Notes: generated from the letters alone by a model not told the origin. Counted from the stretch's first letter, positions 26,936 to 35,026 are shown. The stretch is DNA of 64,000 nt from Pseudomonas sp. WJP1 (GCF_028471945.1 NZ_CP110128.1:4328501-4392500); one strand, 5' to 3'. Program-made: numbers and translations.

Positions 26936-28609
26936 CTAGTGGTTGACCGCCTGCGCGGCACCGAGCCCGGTCTGGGCGCGGATCAACTGATCATCGAAAC
27001 GCTCGCGCTCGAGCACCGCACCATGGCTGCGGTCAGTGACCGAGCCCAGCCAGGTGAACAGGAACGCCACGTTCATCGAGATGATCGCCGGATAGTCATA
27101 GGGGAAGATCGCCTCGGCATTGCCCAGCACCTTGACCCACACTGCCGGCGAGAGAATGACCAGCCCCACCGCACTCACCAGCCCGGCGACTCCGCCGATC
27201 AGTGCGCCACGGGTGGTCAGCCCTTTCCAGTACATCGAGAGCACCAGGATCGGGAAGTTGACCGAGGCCGCCACACCGAAGGTCAGCGCGACCAGGAAGG
27301 CAATGTTCTGATCCTTGAACAGAATCCCCAGCACCACTGCGACGATGCCGATGCCCACCGAAGCAATGCGCGATACGCGACGCTCGTCCTTGGCCTGTGC
27401 CTTACCCTTCCTGACCACCATCACGTACAAGTCGTGGGAGATCGCCGACGTGCCGGCCATGGTCAGCCCCGACACCACCGCCAGGATCGTCGCGAACGCC
27501 ACGGCGGAAATGAAGCCCAGCAGCAGGTCACCACCCACGGCTTTGGCCAGGTGCATCACCGGCATGTTGGAGCCGCCGATCAACTTGCCCGCCAGATTGC
27601 CGGACTCGTAGAAGGCCGGGTCTTGGCCGACGATCACGATGGCCGCCAGGCCCAGCACCGCCACGATCAGGTAGAAGAAGCCGATGAAACCGGTGGCGAC
27701 GAACACCGATTTGCGCGCCTGTTTGGCGTCCGGCACGGTAAAGAAGCGCATGAGAATGTGCGGCAGGCCTGCGGTGCCAAACACCAGTCCCAGCGCCAAC
27801 GAGATCAGCGACAACGGGTCGGCCACCAGTTTGCTCGGCAGCAGGATCCGCTCGCCATCGCGGTGCGCGGCCACGGCTTTTTCGAACAACAGGTCGAAGG
27901 AAAAACCGAATTTGCTCAGCGCCAGGAACGCCAGCAGCGTCCCCCCCACCAGCAGCAACCCGGCCTTGATGATCTGCACCCAGGTGGTCGCAACCATGCC
28001 ACCGAAGGTGACGTAGACCGCCATCAACAGCCCCACGGCAATCACCGCATAGTTGTAGGGCAGGCCGAACAGCAGCTGGATCAACTGCCCTGCCCCCACC
28101 ATCTGGACCACCAGATAAAAGCACACCACCGTCAGCGAACCGAAGGCCGTCATCGTGCGGATGCGGTTCTGGTCGAGGCGGAAAGAGGCGATATCGGAGA
28201 TGGTGATGCGCCCCAGATTGCGGATGCGCTCGGCGAACAGGAACAACAGCAACGGCCAGGCGACAAAGAAACTGATCGAGTACAGCACGCCATCGAAGCC
28301 GTTGAAGAAGATCATGCTGGTGACTCCCAGCAACGCCGCCGCCGACATGTAGTCACCGGCCAGTGCCAGACCGTTCTGGAAGCCGCTGATACCACCGCCG
28401 GCGGTGTAGAAATCGTCCATGGATCGGGTTTTCGAGGCGGCCCAGTACGTGATGCCCAGGGTCGTCACGACGAAGACCAGGAACATGCTGATGGCGGTGA
28501 TGTTGATCGGTTGTTTTTCGACGTTCTGGATGACGTCACCGGCCATGGCGCGAGCCGCGAACACGCACAGCAGGACGGGAAGGATGAGGTTCAGCAGGAG
28601 GCGTTTCAT
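26936..28609 (-). CDS. actP: Sodium:solute symporter, ActP-like monocarboxylate/acetate permease
   Basis: A 557-residue SSF-family transporter. It begins with a cleavable-looking signal ([23 protein letters not shown]) as ActP does, followed by about 13 membrane spans; [31 protein letters not shown] is the SSF signature at the first core helices. ActP imports acetate, propionate, glycolate and related short monocarboxylates. The start overlaps the DUF485 stop by 4 bases, the universal yjcH-actP layout. Whether it carries acetate or another small acid here, such as 3-nitropropionate, cannot be read from sequence. Confidence 0.9.
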   Translation of the reverse strand: MKRLLLNLILPVLLCVFAARAMAGDVIQNVEKQPINITAISMFLVFVVTTLGITYWAASKTRSMDDFYTAGGGISGFQNGLALAGDYMSAAALLGVTSMIFFNGFDGVLYSISFFVAWPLLLFLFAERIRNLGRITISDIASFRLDQNRIRTMTAFGSLTVVCFYLVVQMVGAGQLIQLLFGLPYNYAVIAVGLLMAVYVTFGGMVATTWVQIIKAGLLLVGGTLLAFLALSKFGFSFDLLFEKAVAAHRDGERILLPSKLVADPLSLISLALGLVFGTAGLPHILMRFFTVPDAKQARKSVFVATGFIGFFYLIVAVLGLAAIVIVGQDPAFYESGNLAGKLIGGSNMPVMHLAKAVGGDLLLGFISAVAFATILAVVSGLTMAGTSAISHDLYVMVVRKGKAQAKDERRVSRIASVGIGIVAVVLGILFKDQNIAFLVALTFGVAASVNFPILVLSMYWKGLTTRGALIGGVAGLVSAVGLVILSPAVWVKVLGNAEAIFPYDYPAIISMNVAFLFTWLGSVTDRSHGAVLERERFDDQLIRAQTGLGAAQAVNH

Positions 28610-28920
28610 ACGATGGCCCCCGCGCGGATTTCTGCGGTCAGGTCATCGAACTCACCATTGGCGCGATGGATGTAGAGCCCTGTGAACAACCAGGCCCCGA
28701 CGATGAACACGGCACCTAGAGGCCAGCCGATGCTGATGATGCTGGTCGCGGAAAGTTTGGTCGCCAGCAGCTGGGGGGCGAAGGCGGCGACGAGGATAAA
28801 CGTGAAGTACGGGACAAGGGTGGCCGCGGTCAGACTGGCGACGAAGGTTCGCTGCCGCGAGACCAGCTCCTTGTACCGGGGATGGTTGCGGATTCTGGCT
28901 GATTCGGTTGCATGGTTCAC
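28606..28920 (-). CDS. yjcH: DUF485 membrane protein (YjcH-like)
   Basis: A 104-residue protein with two membrane spans. [31 protein letters not shown] and the ending [20 protein letters not shown] are typical of DUF485 proteins always found before ActP. It overlaps actP by ATGA, so translation is coupled. It is the first gene of a four-gene operon; its promoter at 29014-29069 matches that of mmsA. The biochemical role is unknown, perhaps symporter assembly or regulation. Confidence 0.9.
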   Translation of the reverse strand: MNHATESARIRNHPRYKELVSRQRTFVASLTAATLVPYFTFILVAAFAPQLLATKLSATSIISIGWPLGAVFIVGAWLFTGLYIHRANGEFDDLTAEIRAGAIV

Positions 28921-29013
28921 GTTGACTCCGTGTAGCAGTGGTAGCGTTATTGTTGTTCCACAGCCTCAGATTCAGACTCGATCCGCCACTGGCTGCGGTA
29001 TCTGTGCCCCTTC

Positions 29014-29069
29014 AACCTATGCCCGCCACACAATCATGTAAAATGATCAATAATGATCTAATTGATCGC
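29014..29069 (-). promoter_or_regulatory. Promoter and dyad operator of yjcH-actP operon (shared motif, copy 2)
   Basis: On the minus strand TTTACA (29037-29042), 17-base spacer containing GGCGGGC, then TAGGTT (29014-29019). The dyad ATCATGTAAAATGAT (29033-29047), TAATGATC and GATC-N5-GATC follow upstream, in the same order and spacing as at 23507-23562. The distal part overlaps the 3' end of the MFS gene. Confidence 0.75.
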
Positions 29070-30302
29070 TTTTGGTGAATTCACTATTCGAGGATTTGCC
29101 GCGCGACTTCTCACCCAGCCGTTGATCCCCGCGCACAACACCAGCAGCGCACCGGTCATCAGGAACACGTGGTGCAAGCCGAAATGCGCACCGATCTGGC
29201 CACCGATCAGGGGCCCGATCACCTGCCCGGAGAACTGCGCCGATTGCAGATAGCCGAGGATTTTTCCAGTGTCGTGATCCTCGACGGATTGCCGGATCAG
29301 CTTGGCAATGGCCGGCAGCAGGCCGGCGATGGTCATGCCCATCAGCCCCCGCAATACCGCCAGTTGCCACCACTGCGTAACGAATGCCTGGGGCACCATG
29401 ACGATGCCGGTCAACACCAGGCAACCGATGATCACGTTCCAGCTGCCGACTCGATCGGCCAGCGCACCGAGCCTGGCGGCGGTCAGGATGCTGCCCAGCG
29501 CCGAACAGGCCATCACCACCCCGGCGATCCGCGCCTGGTCATCAAAGGCAACGCCCAAGTGACCGATGTAGACCGTGATGATCGGCTCGATCGACATGTT
29601 GGCCAGCAGCACCATCATGGCCGTCATCAGCAGTGCGCCAATGATCGGCCAGCGAGAACCGGTCCCCTCGACCGGGAGCTTTTTCTCGCGTCGGACCCCG
29701 TCCGTACTGCGATCGAAATCCTCGCGAATCAGCACGATGGTGGTGATCGCCGCCACCGCGATCATCGCGCCACCCACAAAAAAAGTGCCGCGGATACCCA
29801 CCAACTGCGGCAGAAATCCCCCTACCAGCGGCCCGATAAGGTTGCCGGACAACGCCCCCGTCGACAGCACCCCCAGCGCCCAACCGGCTTTTTCCCGTGG
29901 CACCTGGGAGCCGATCATCACGATCGAAGCCGAGGCATAACCGCCGATGAGCCCGGCGATCAGGCGCAGCACCACCAGATCGGTAACGTCCCGCGCCAGC
30001 CCGATCAGCGACATCACGATCGCCATGCCGATGGCCGCGCGGACCAGCATCGGTTTACGCCCGAAACGATCCGCCAACCGGCCCCAGAGTGGCGCGGTAA
30101 TCGCCGTGCCAAAGAACGTTGCGCCAAACGCTACAGCCGACCACTGCACCACGTCGGCCTGCCCGGTGACACCCAGTTGTTGCACATAGAGCGGCAGGAA
30201 CGGCAGCAGCATGCTCAGGCTCACCAGGGTGGTGAACGAGCCGAACACACAAACAGCCAGGTTGCGACGCCAATAGGCAAGGTTACGATCGGCGTAATTC
30301 AT
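29058..30302 (-). CDS. MFS transporter (MdtG/DHA1-like drug efflux)
   Basis: A 414-residue major facilitator with twelve hydrophobic segments. MNYADRNLAYWRRNL was taken as start since the earlier in-frame part is not protein-like. The loop 2-3 motif GRLADRFGRKPMLVRAAIGM and the TM5 motif VLSTGALSGNLIGPLVGG are the family A and C motifs for DHA1 proton antiporters. The substrate is unknown. It is divergent from the D-cysteine desulfhydrase gene; the 234-base spacer is A+T-rich with TATCTCT/AGAGATA half-sites. Confidence 0.88.
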   Translation of the reverse strand: MNYADRNLAYWRRNLAVCVFGSFTTLVSLSMLLPFLPLYVQQLGVTGQADVVQWSAVAFGATFFGTAITAPLWGRLADRFGRKPMLVRAAIGMAIVMSLIGLARDVTDLVVLRLIAGLIGGYASASIVMIGSQVPREKAGWALGVLSTGALSGNLIGPLVGGFLPQLVGIRGTFFVGGAMIAVAAITTIVLIREDFDRSTDGVRREKKLPVEGTGSRWPIIGALLMTAMMVLLANMSIEPIITVYIGHLGVAFDDQARIAGVVMACSALGSILTAARLGALADRVGSWNVIIGCLVLTGIVMVPQAFVTQWWQLAVLRGLMGMTIAGLLPAIAKLIRQSVEDHDTGKILGYLQSAQFSGQVIGPLIGGQIGAHFGLHHVFLMTGALLVLCAGINGWVRSRAANPRIVNSPKAIN

Positions 30303-30536
30303 GAGGCCACGTGCTCCGCTGGTGAATGTCAGTCGGGCAGACCTTATCTCGCGGCAATATATCTCTGATAACGAATTATTAAGATCACAGACATCTGCAT
30401 TAGAGATACCTGCGCTTATTACATGGTGTATCAACTGTAATGCCTTGCCAGCGGTTTATCTTCAAGCCGCCGCTTTTTACAGTGGCGGATGGCGTCCAAG
30501 CCCACCGAGTTCCTTCCACTCCACGAGCGAACCTTC

Positions 30537-31565
30537 ATGCCCCACGACTTGACTCATCTTGATGCCGCGCTGGCCGCGTACCCCCGGGTGGCCCTGCTCG
30601 AAGGCCCGACCCCGATCCAGGAACTGTCCCGCTTGAGCGGCTTGCCCGAACTCAATGGCTGCCACCTCTACGTCAAACGCGACGACCTGACCGGTCTCGG
30701 CGGTGGCGGAAACAAACTGCGAAAACTGGAATTCCTGCTCGGCGAAGCCTTGGCCGAAGGTGCCGACACACTGGTGACCTGGGGCGGTTTTCAATCCAAC
30801 CATGCAAGGCTGACCGCCGCGGTGGCGGCCCGTCATGGCCTGGCCTGCGAGCTGATCCTGACGCCCTCGGCCGTGCGCACTGACGATGACTTTTGCCACA
30901 ACGGCAATGTGCTGCTGGATGCACTGTTTGGCGCGAAGGTCCATCGACTGGCTCGGGGTGTCTTGCCTGATGCCTATGCGGCGCAGTTGGTCGACACGCT
31001 GAAGGGCCAAGGCAAGAAGCCCTTTGTGATGCCCCTCGGCGGGTCCAGCCCCCGGGGCAGCCTGGGTTATGCCGCCTGCGCGGGCGAAATCCTGCGCCAG
31101 GCGGATGCGCTGGGCGTGCATTTCGAGCAAATCATCGTGCCCAATGGCAGCGCCGGCACGCATTCAGGGCTATTGGCCGGCATCACCCTGGCTGGCGCAT
31201 CGACGCAAATCCTTGGCTACTCGGTGCTGGCGAGCGAGGAACAGGCCACGGCCACGACCCTGGAAAAAACCCGCCAGGTTCTGCGGCTGCTTGATCGGTC
31301 CACAACGCTGGCCGATCAGTCGGTTCGCTTGGATGGCAGTCAACGTGGCGATGCTTATGGCGCGCCGACTGAAGCGATGCTCGAAGCGGTGCATCTGCTG
31401 GCGTCCCGGGAAGGCTTGCTCACCGATCCCGTCTACGGCGGCAAGGCCTTTGCCGGGCTGCTCGCGGCTGTACGGCATGGTGATTATCCGGCGGGAAGTA
31501 ATCTGCTGTTCGTGATGACTGGCGGCATGCCTGGGTTGTTTGCCTACCGCAGTGCCTTTGACTGA
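30537..31565 (+). CDS. dcyD: D-cysteine desulfhydrase / ACC-deaminase family PLP enzyme
   Basis: A 342-residue fold-type II PLP enzyme. GGGGNKLRKLEFLLGEAL carries the PLP lysine, and WGGFQSNHARLTAAVAARHG and the C-terminal VMTGGMPGLFAYRSAF are family motifs. D-cysteine desulfhydrase releases pyruvate, H2S and ammonia from D-cysteine; 1-aminocyclopropane-1-carboxylate deaminase is a close relative and cannot be fully excluded without checking the active-site Ser/Thr and Glu/Leu positions. The start MPHDLTHLDA is used; an ATG 16 codons earlier is less likely. It is followed by REP and long-repeat DNA. Confidence 0.82.
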   Translation: MPHDLTHLDAALAAYPRVALLEGPTPIQELSRLSGLPELNGCHLYVKRDDLTGLGGGGNKLRKLEFLLGEALAEGADTLVTWGGFQSNHARLTAAVAARHGLACELILTPSAVRTDDDFCHNGNVLLDALFGAKVHRLARGVLPDAYAAQLVDTLKGQGKKPFVMPLGGSSPRGSLGYAACAGEILRQADALGVHFEQIIVPNGSAGTHSGLLAGITLAGASTQILGYSVLASEEQATATTLEKTRQVLRLLDRSTTLADQSVRLDGSQRGDAYGAPTEAMLEAVHLLASREGLLTDPVYGGKAFAGLLAAVRHGDYPAGSNLLFVMTGGMPGLFAYRSAFD

Positions 31566-31613
31566 GGGTCACGCCATAGCCTTGTGGTTTCGACTTGGCG
31601 GCGAGTGCAAAAT

Positions 31614-31720
31614 CTGTAGGAGCCAGGCTTGCCGGCGAAGAACGATAACGCGGTACAACAGATACACCGCAGCGTCTGGTTCGCCGGCAAGTCGGATCGC
31701 CGCATCGCTGGCTCCTACAG
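31614..31720. repeat. REP doublet
   Basis: CTGTAGGAGCCAGGCTTGCC at one end and its inverted partner ending TGGCTCCTACAG at the other. It lies 18 bases before the second 305-bp repeat, just as another REP doublet precedes copy 1. Confidence 0.85.
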
Positions 31721-31738
31721 AGGATTGGGGGTATCTGC

Positions 31739-32043
31739 AAAAGTCAGGTCGGCCTTAAGGCCGCCTCGCTTTGGCTTTTGATCTGGGTGCCCCGTTAACC
31801 ACGATGGCCGAACGCAGGCATTGCGCAGTGGGGAAACCGGCAGGACGCCGGTTTAGCCGCGCTGGGCCAGGGATGGCCCATCGCGGCGACCCACGGAGCA
31901 ATGCCGGAGTGAGGGCATGCCGAGCCACAGCGAGGCACCGAGTGGTGGGGCAAAGCCTTTTGCTTACTTTTTGGCGTTTGAAAAAGTGAGTCGCTGTAAG
32001 AGCGAAACCATAAGTAGCCGTTACCGCAGGAACGGATATGTAC
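31739..32043 (+). repeat. Long intergenic repeat, copy 2 (305 bp)
   Basis: Direct repeat of 14590-14894 with only scattered mismatches and no evident gaps. The terminal unit with CCGTTACCGCAGGAACGG is followed by a second, diverged copy of that unit to about 32093 (CCGTTACCGCAGCAATGG). The rest of the 31566-32151 gap is the REP doublet, this repeat and a terminator. Short ORFs here are repeat translations. Confidence 0.85.
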
Positions 32044-32093
32044 TCAGTCAAAAAAAGATAGGTGGCCGTTACCGCAGCAATGGATATGCACAC

Positions 32094-32129
32094 CAAAAAA
32101 AACCTCCCCAGGAAAAATCCCAGGGAGGT
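32094..32129 (-). terminator. Rho-independent terminator of the EF-hand/EGKCG gene
   Basis: On the minus strand ACCTCCCTGGGA pairs with TCCTGGGGAGGT (12 pairs, two G-U) around a short T loop and is followed by eight T residues. It starts 23 bases after the stop codon. Confidence 0.85.
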
Positions 32130-32151
32130 GATTCACCGCTACAACGCGTAA

Positions 32152-32613
32152 TCAGCTCTTGGCCTTGCTCATCTGGGTAAACAACTCCGTAGGCACTTTC
32201 TTGCCATTGGAGGTGAACTGGTTGGTGCGGAATTTGTAGACCTCGCCTTCGGAGAGGAAACCGTCGTTGTTGGTGTCCATGGCCTTGAACTCTTCACCGC
32301 CCTTCGGGGCTACGGTCAGCAGCTCCTTGAGCGAAACGCGGCCGTCGTGGTCGGCGTCGGTACGGGCGAACGAAGCATCGCCGCACTTGCCTTCACCACA
32401 CTTGCCTTCACCGGCCTTGGTCACTTTGGCGCCGGATTCTTCAGCGCCACACTTGCCTTCGCCACACTTGCCTTCACTGGTTTTTTCCGCCGAGGCCAGT
32501 TGGTAGCCCTGAGGCAGCGCGTCTGCGGCAAAGGCGTTCGAAGCGAGGTTGAGGCTGCCGGCCAGTGCAACAGCGATCAGGCCAATACGGGATTTGTTCG
32601 ACATACGGGACAT
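32152..32613 (-). CDS. Secreted EF-hand protein with four EGKCG motifs (HvfA-like)
   Basis: A 153-residue exported protein; start MSRMSNKSRI with GGAGAATC upstream. The signal peptide ends near residue 29 (SNAFA-AD). Four EGKCG motifs lie at residues 47-51, 52-56, 69-73 and 74-78, giving cysteines 50, 55, 72 and 77 and no others. Two complete EF-hand loops follow at 86-97 (D86, D88, D90, E97) and 113-124 (D113, N115, D117, E124). EGKCG repeats are the hallmark of HvfA-type precursors modified by MNIO (DUF692) enzymes into copper-binding products, but no DUF692 or DoxX gene is in the window. It could be an orphan precursor or an unmodified metal/calcium-binding protein. Confidence 0.85.
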   Translation of the reverse strand: MSRMSNKSRIGLIAVALAGSLNLASNAFAADALPQGYQLASAEKTSEGKCGEGKCGAEESGAKVTKAGEGKCGEGKCGDASFARTDADHDGRVSLKELLTVAPKGGEEFKAMDTNNDGFLSEGEVYKFRTNQFTSNGKKVPTELFTQMSKAKS

Positions 32614-32732
32614 GGTGATTCTCCGGATACTGTGTGCGGCCGAGCCGCGAAGGTCTATGCCACAAGGGCGATAAGCCGTGGTGCGAGGCGCGGTTGCTTT
32701 CTCGCTAAGGCAGGGCTATTTGACTGCAACCG

Positions 32733-32810
32733 TGTATCCCGGATGTATCCGGTTGCCGGGGCATTTGTAAGCCAGTCTGCGTACGACGGGTCTGGATACA
32801 CAGCGATACA
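32733..32810. promoter_or_regulatory. Paired direct repeats, response-regulator-like operator
   Basis: TGTATCC occurs at 32733-32739 and 32744-32750 (11 bases apart). On the other strand the same half-site occurs as GGATACA at 32794-32800 and CGATACA at 32804-32810 (10 bases apart). Helical-turn-spaced direct repeats facing each other are typical of OmpR-family response regulators. They lie in the 380-base spacer between the EGKCG gene and the glyoxalase gene, which otherwise shows nothing recognisable. Confidence 0.5.
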
Positions 32811-32993
32811 CAGGCGCAGGTCTTCCCGCCACAGGAGCGGCCATGTACGATCGGCAGCGGGCCAATGCTGCCCGCCGCTCGCTCCCGATGGGAAAGGTGA
32901 AAGCATCGCTTCCTCAAACGAACCCTGTCGTATCTCTTGACGGTCGAGGTTTGGCAACGCGGGCACCAAGGCATCTCGGCTACAGGAGCAACG

Positions 32994-33530
32994 ATGTTTT
33001 CAATCGAGCAAGCCAAGCAAATGGCCAAACAGTTGCGCGCCTCGCTGGAGGAACGCAATCAGGGCCTGTCTCACTCCACCGCGCTGGAACTGGTCGCGCA
33101 GCAATTGGGCTACAAGGACTGGAACACGGCATCGGCGATGCTTTCCCCGGCAGCCCCCCAGCCCACGCCCACGGTGACCTTCGACAAGCCCATTCCCATA
33201 TTGCGGATGTTCGACGAAGCCAAGGCCCGTGAGTTCTATCTCGATTTCCTCGGCTTTCGCGTCGAATTCGAGCACCGGTTCGAAGCCGACCTGCCGCTGT
33301 ACCTGGGCATCAGCCGCGACGGCCTGCAACTGCACCTTTCCGAACACCATGGCGATGCCAGCCCGGGTTCGACAGTGTTTGTCCCGATGAACAATATCGA
33401 ATTGCTTCGCGATGAGTTACTGGCCAAGCGCTACGGCTATGGACGCCCGGATATTGTCCAGCAGGGCTGGGGGCAAATCCTGGAAGTCTACGATCCGTTC
33501 GGCAACCGGATCCGCTTCTGCCAGGGCTGA
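32994..33530 (+). CDS. Glyoxalase/bleomycin-resistance-fold protein with N-terminal helical domain
   Basis: A 178-residue protein; start MFSIEQAKQMAKQL with CAGGAGC upstream. Residues 1-55 (LEERNQGLSHSTALELVAQQLGYKDWNTASAML) form the helical module seen in glyoxalase-related proteins of this class. Residues 65-178 are a VOC domain (IPILRMFDEAKAREFYLDFLGFRVEFEHRF, LQLHLSEHHGDASPGS, ILEVYDPFGNRIRFCQ), similar to bleomycin-binding proteins. It may bind a small toxic compound; enzymatic activity is not evident. It ends at a clear terminator. Confidence 0.83.
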   Translation: MFSIEQAKQMAKQLRASLEERNQGLSHSTALELVAQQLGYKDWNTASAMLSPAAPQPTPTVTFDKPIPILRMFDEAKAREFYLDFLGFRVEFEHRFEADLPLYLGISRDGLQLHLSEHHGDASPGSTVFVPMNNIELLRDELLAKRYGYGRPDIVQQGWGQILEVYDPFGNRIRFCQG

Positions 33531-33548
33531 TCGACACAGTCCTGTCAC

Positions 33549-33588
33549 CTGCAAGGCTGGCCTTCTAACCGCCCTGCCTTGCAGTTTT
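33549..33588 (+). terminator. Terminator after glyoxalase-fold gene
   Basis: CTGCAAGGC and GCCTTGCAG form a perfect 9-bp stem around an 18-base loop that can extend the stem partly, followed at once by TTTT. It begins 19 bases after the stop codon. Confidence 0.7.
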
Positions 33589-33731
33589 CGGATAGCGCAA
33601 ACCGCCCGATCCGAGCATCATCGCCGCCCCCGCTTATGGCCGTTCACCCCCGACTAGCATGCCCTGCGTCAAATCCGGTCCGTCAAAACCGTCTCTATAC
33701 TCAGCCAGAACCACCTGAACGGAGGATACCC

Positions 33732-34547
33732 ATGCGCTACGCCTTCACATTGAAAAATGGTGCCATGGCCCTTTTCGATCCAGATACCGCCCTGCTTACC
33801 ATCACCACAACCCATGGAGAAGTTCAAAGCACTACGATAGGTAGAGCCGAATCGCGTCTACTGGACCTGCTGCTCATGGAGCCCGGCCAGACCAAAAGTC
33901 GCGAGGAGATCATCGACTACACCTGGAATGACCGCGTCGTTGCCTCCGGTAGTTTGAACCAGGCCGTTTTCTCCCTTAGAAACCTGCTCAACGACAGTCG
34001 TGATCACGAAATAGTGATGACGGTTCCACGCAGAGGCTATTGCTTCAACCGTCTCTATGTAATGGATGCGCATTCAGACTTGCCGACGCCTTCAGATGAA
34101 GCCATGCCTGTGCCTGCCATTGAAGCGCCGGCGCCACAGGGCAATGATGATCTGCCGGTACCAGCAGTAAAAACCAGAACATCAACTTTTATTACAAAAG
34201 CCCAGTTGATCGGCTACGTGGTGACTTTGGGCGTATGTGCCTTCACCGGTTTCCACTCTGGCTTCGACACAACAAAAATAGAAGTTTCCAGCGCAAAACA
34301 TCATGAACTGGCCATCCATGCGGTAGGCCAAAGCGTGGCAGAGGCCGAAGCACTGAGGGATCTTTCGGTTACGCAGGCTCAACAGCTTCCAGCCAATTTA
34401 AAAGGCGATGTCTGGCTGAACCTGTTTAAAACAAACTACTCGATTTCGTGTATTCGCTCGGACCAAAGTACTGCAAACCTGCAATTGAACAGCGAACAAA
34501 AAGACCTTGCACTGATGATCCGGCAATGTCTGGAAGCCACCCTATGA
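33732..34547 (+). CDS. ToxR/CadC-like membrane-anchored winged-helix regulator
   Basis: A 271-residue protein; start MRYAFTLKNG with GGAGGATA upstream. Residues about 20-105 form an OmpR-type winged helix (RAESRLLDLLLMEPGQTKSREEIIDYTW, SLNQAVFSLRNLLND, MTVPRRGYCF). A Pro-rich linker follows, then one membrane span at about 157-175 and a periplasmic tail of about 95 residues with exactly two cysteines (240 and 266), as in disulfide-sensing ToxR/CadC proteins. The stop overlaps the next start (ATGA). It probably activates nearby envelope genes directly from the membrane. Base composition here is lower in G+C than in neighbouring catabolic genes. Confidence 0.82.
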   Translation: MRYAFTLKNGAMALFDPDTALLTITTTHGEVQSTTIGRAESRLLDLLLMEPGQTKSREEIIDYTWNDRVVASGSLNQAVFSLRNLLNDSRDHEIVMTVPRRGYCFNRLYVMDAHSDLPTPSDEAMPVPAIEAPAPQGNDDLPVPAVKTRTSTFITKAQLIGYVVTLGVCAFTGFHSGFDTTKIEVSSAKHHELAIHAVGQSVAEAEALRDLSVTQAQQLPANLKGDVWLNLFKTNYSISCIRSDQSTANLQLNSEQKDLALMIRQCLEATL

Positions 34548-35026
34548 AGTCAATGACCTCTGCAACCGCGCACTGGGTTGTGCTTGCAATCATCAATGCC
34601 GCCTGTGTCTTTTCCTTGATGTATGCGCCCTCTCACTACATGGAAAATATCAGTTATCAAACCATTACCCGACAATGGCTGGAGGACTCGAATCAACTCA
34701 ACACTGAAGAGTACCTGACCATCGGGCACGGTCGATTGACCCAAACCACCCTGGAAAGCCTGAACGGTAAAATCCGTAACGCGACCATTTCGGCGCAGGT
34801 AATCCGGGAAAGCAATCATCATGTGCAGATAAAGATCAATAACGTCAAACTAAGCCAGGACAACGAATTATTCGCCATTGAAAAAACGCCGGACCTTTTT
34901 TTCAGACGTCAGTTCGTTCTACAGGAAGGCACCATCCTGAACTATGAATTACTCCCTACCGCCGACAAGAACAGCGTATGTTTTTATGTGCATGACATTG
35001 GCCGTTTGCGCTGCATGAATCACTGA
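34544..35026 (+). CDS. ToxS-like periplasmic partner of the membrane regulator
   Basis: A 160-residue protein with one N-terminal membrane anchor (about residues 8-27) and a periplasmic domain. The start overlaps the regulator stop by 4 bases. Two cysteines only in the periplasmic part (146 and 157, in SVCFYVHDIGRLRCMNH), mirroring the two in the regulator. No strong sequence family is recognised; the ToxS-like call is from architecture and gene order (ToxR-ToxS, PsaE-PsaF), where the partner protects and stabilises the regulator's periplasmic domain. Confidence 0.65.
   Translation: MKSMTSATAHWVVLAIINAACVFSLMYAPSHYMENISYQTITRQWLEDSNQLNTEEYLTIGHGRLTQTTLESLNGKIRNATISAQVIRESNHHVQIKINNVKLSQDNELFAIEKTPDLFFRRQFVLQEGTILNYELLPTADKNSVCFYVHDIGRLRCMNH

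Noticed and set aside
26894..28675. 593-codon plus-strand reading frame opposite the ActP-like gene
   Set aside because: Extreme His/Gln/Asp content and no domain; it mirrors the hydrophobic codons of the SSF transporter on the other strand.
32366..32480. Short direct repeats in the EGKCG coding region as a possible tandem-repeat or CRISPR-like array
   Set aside because: The repeats (CACTTGCCTTC units) are simply the codons of the EGKCG motifs on the minus strand.
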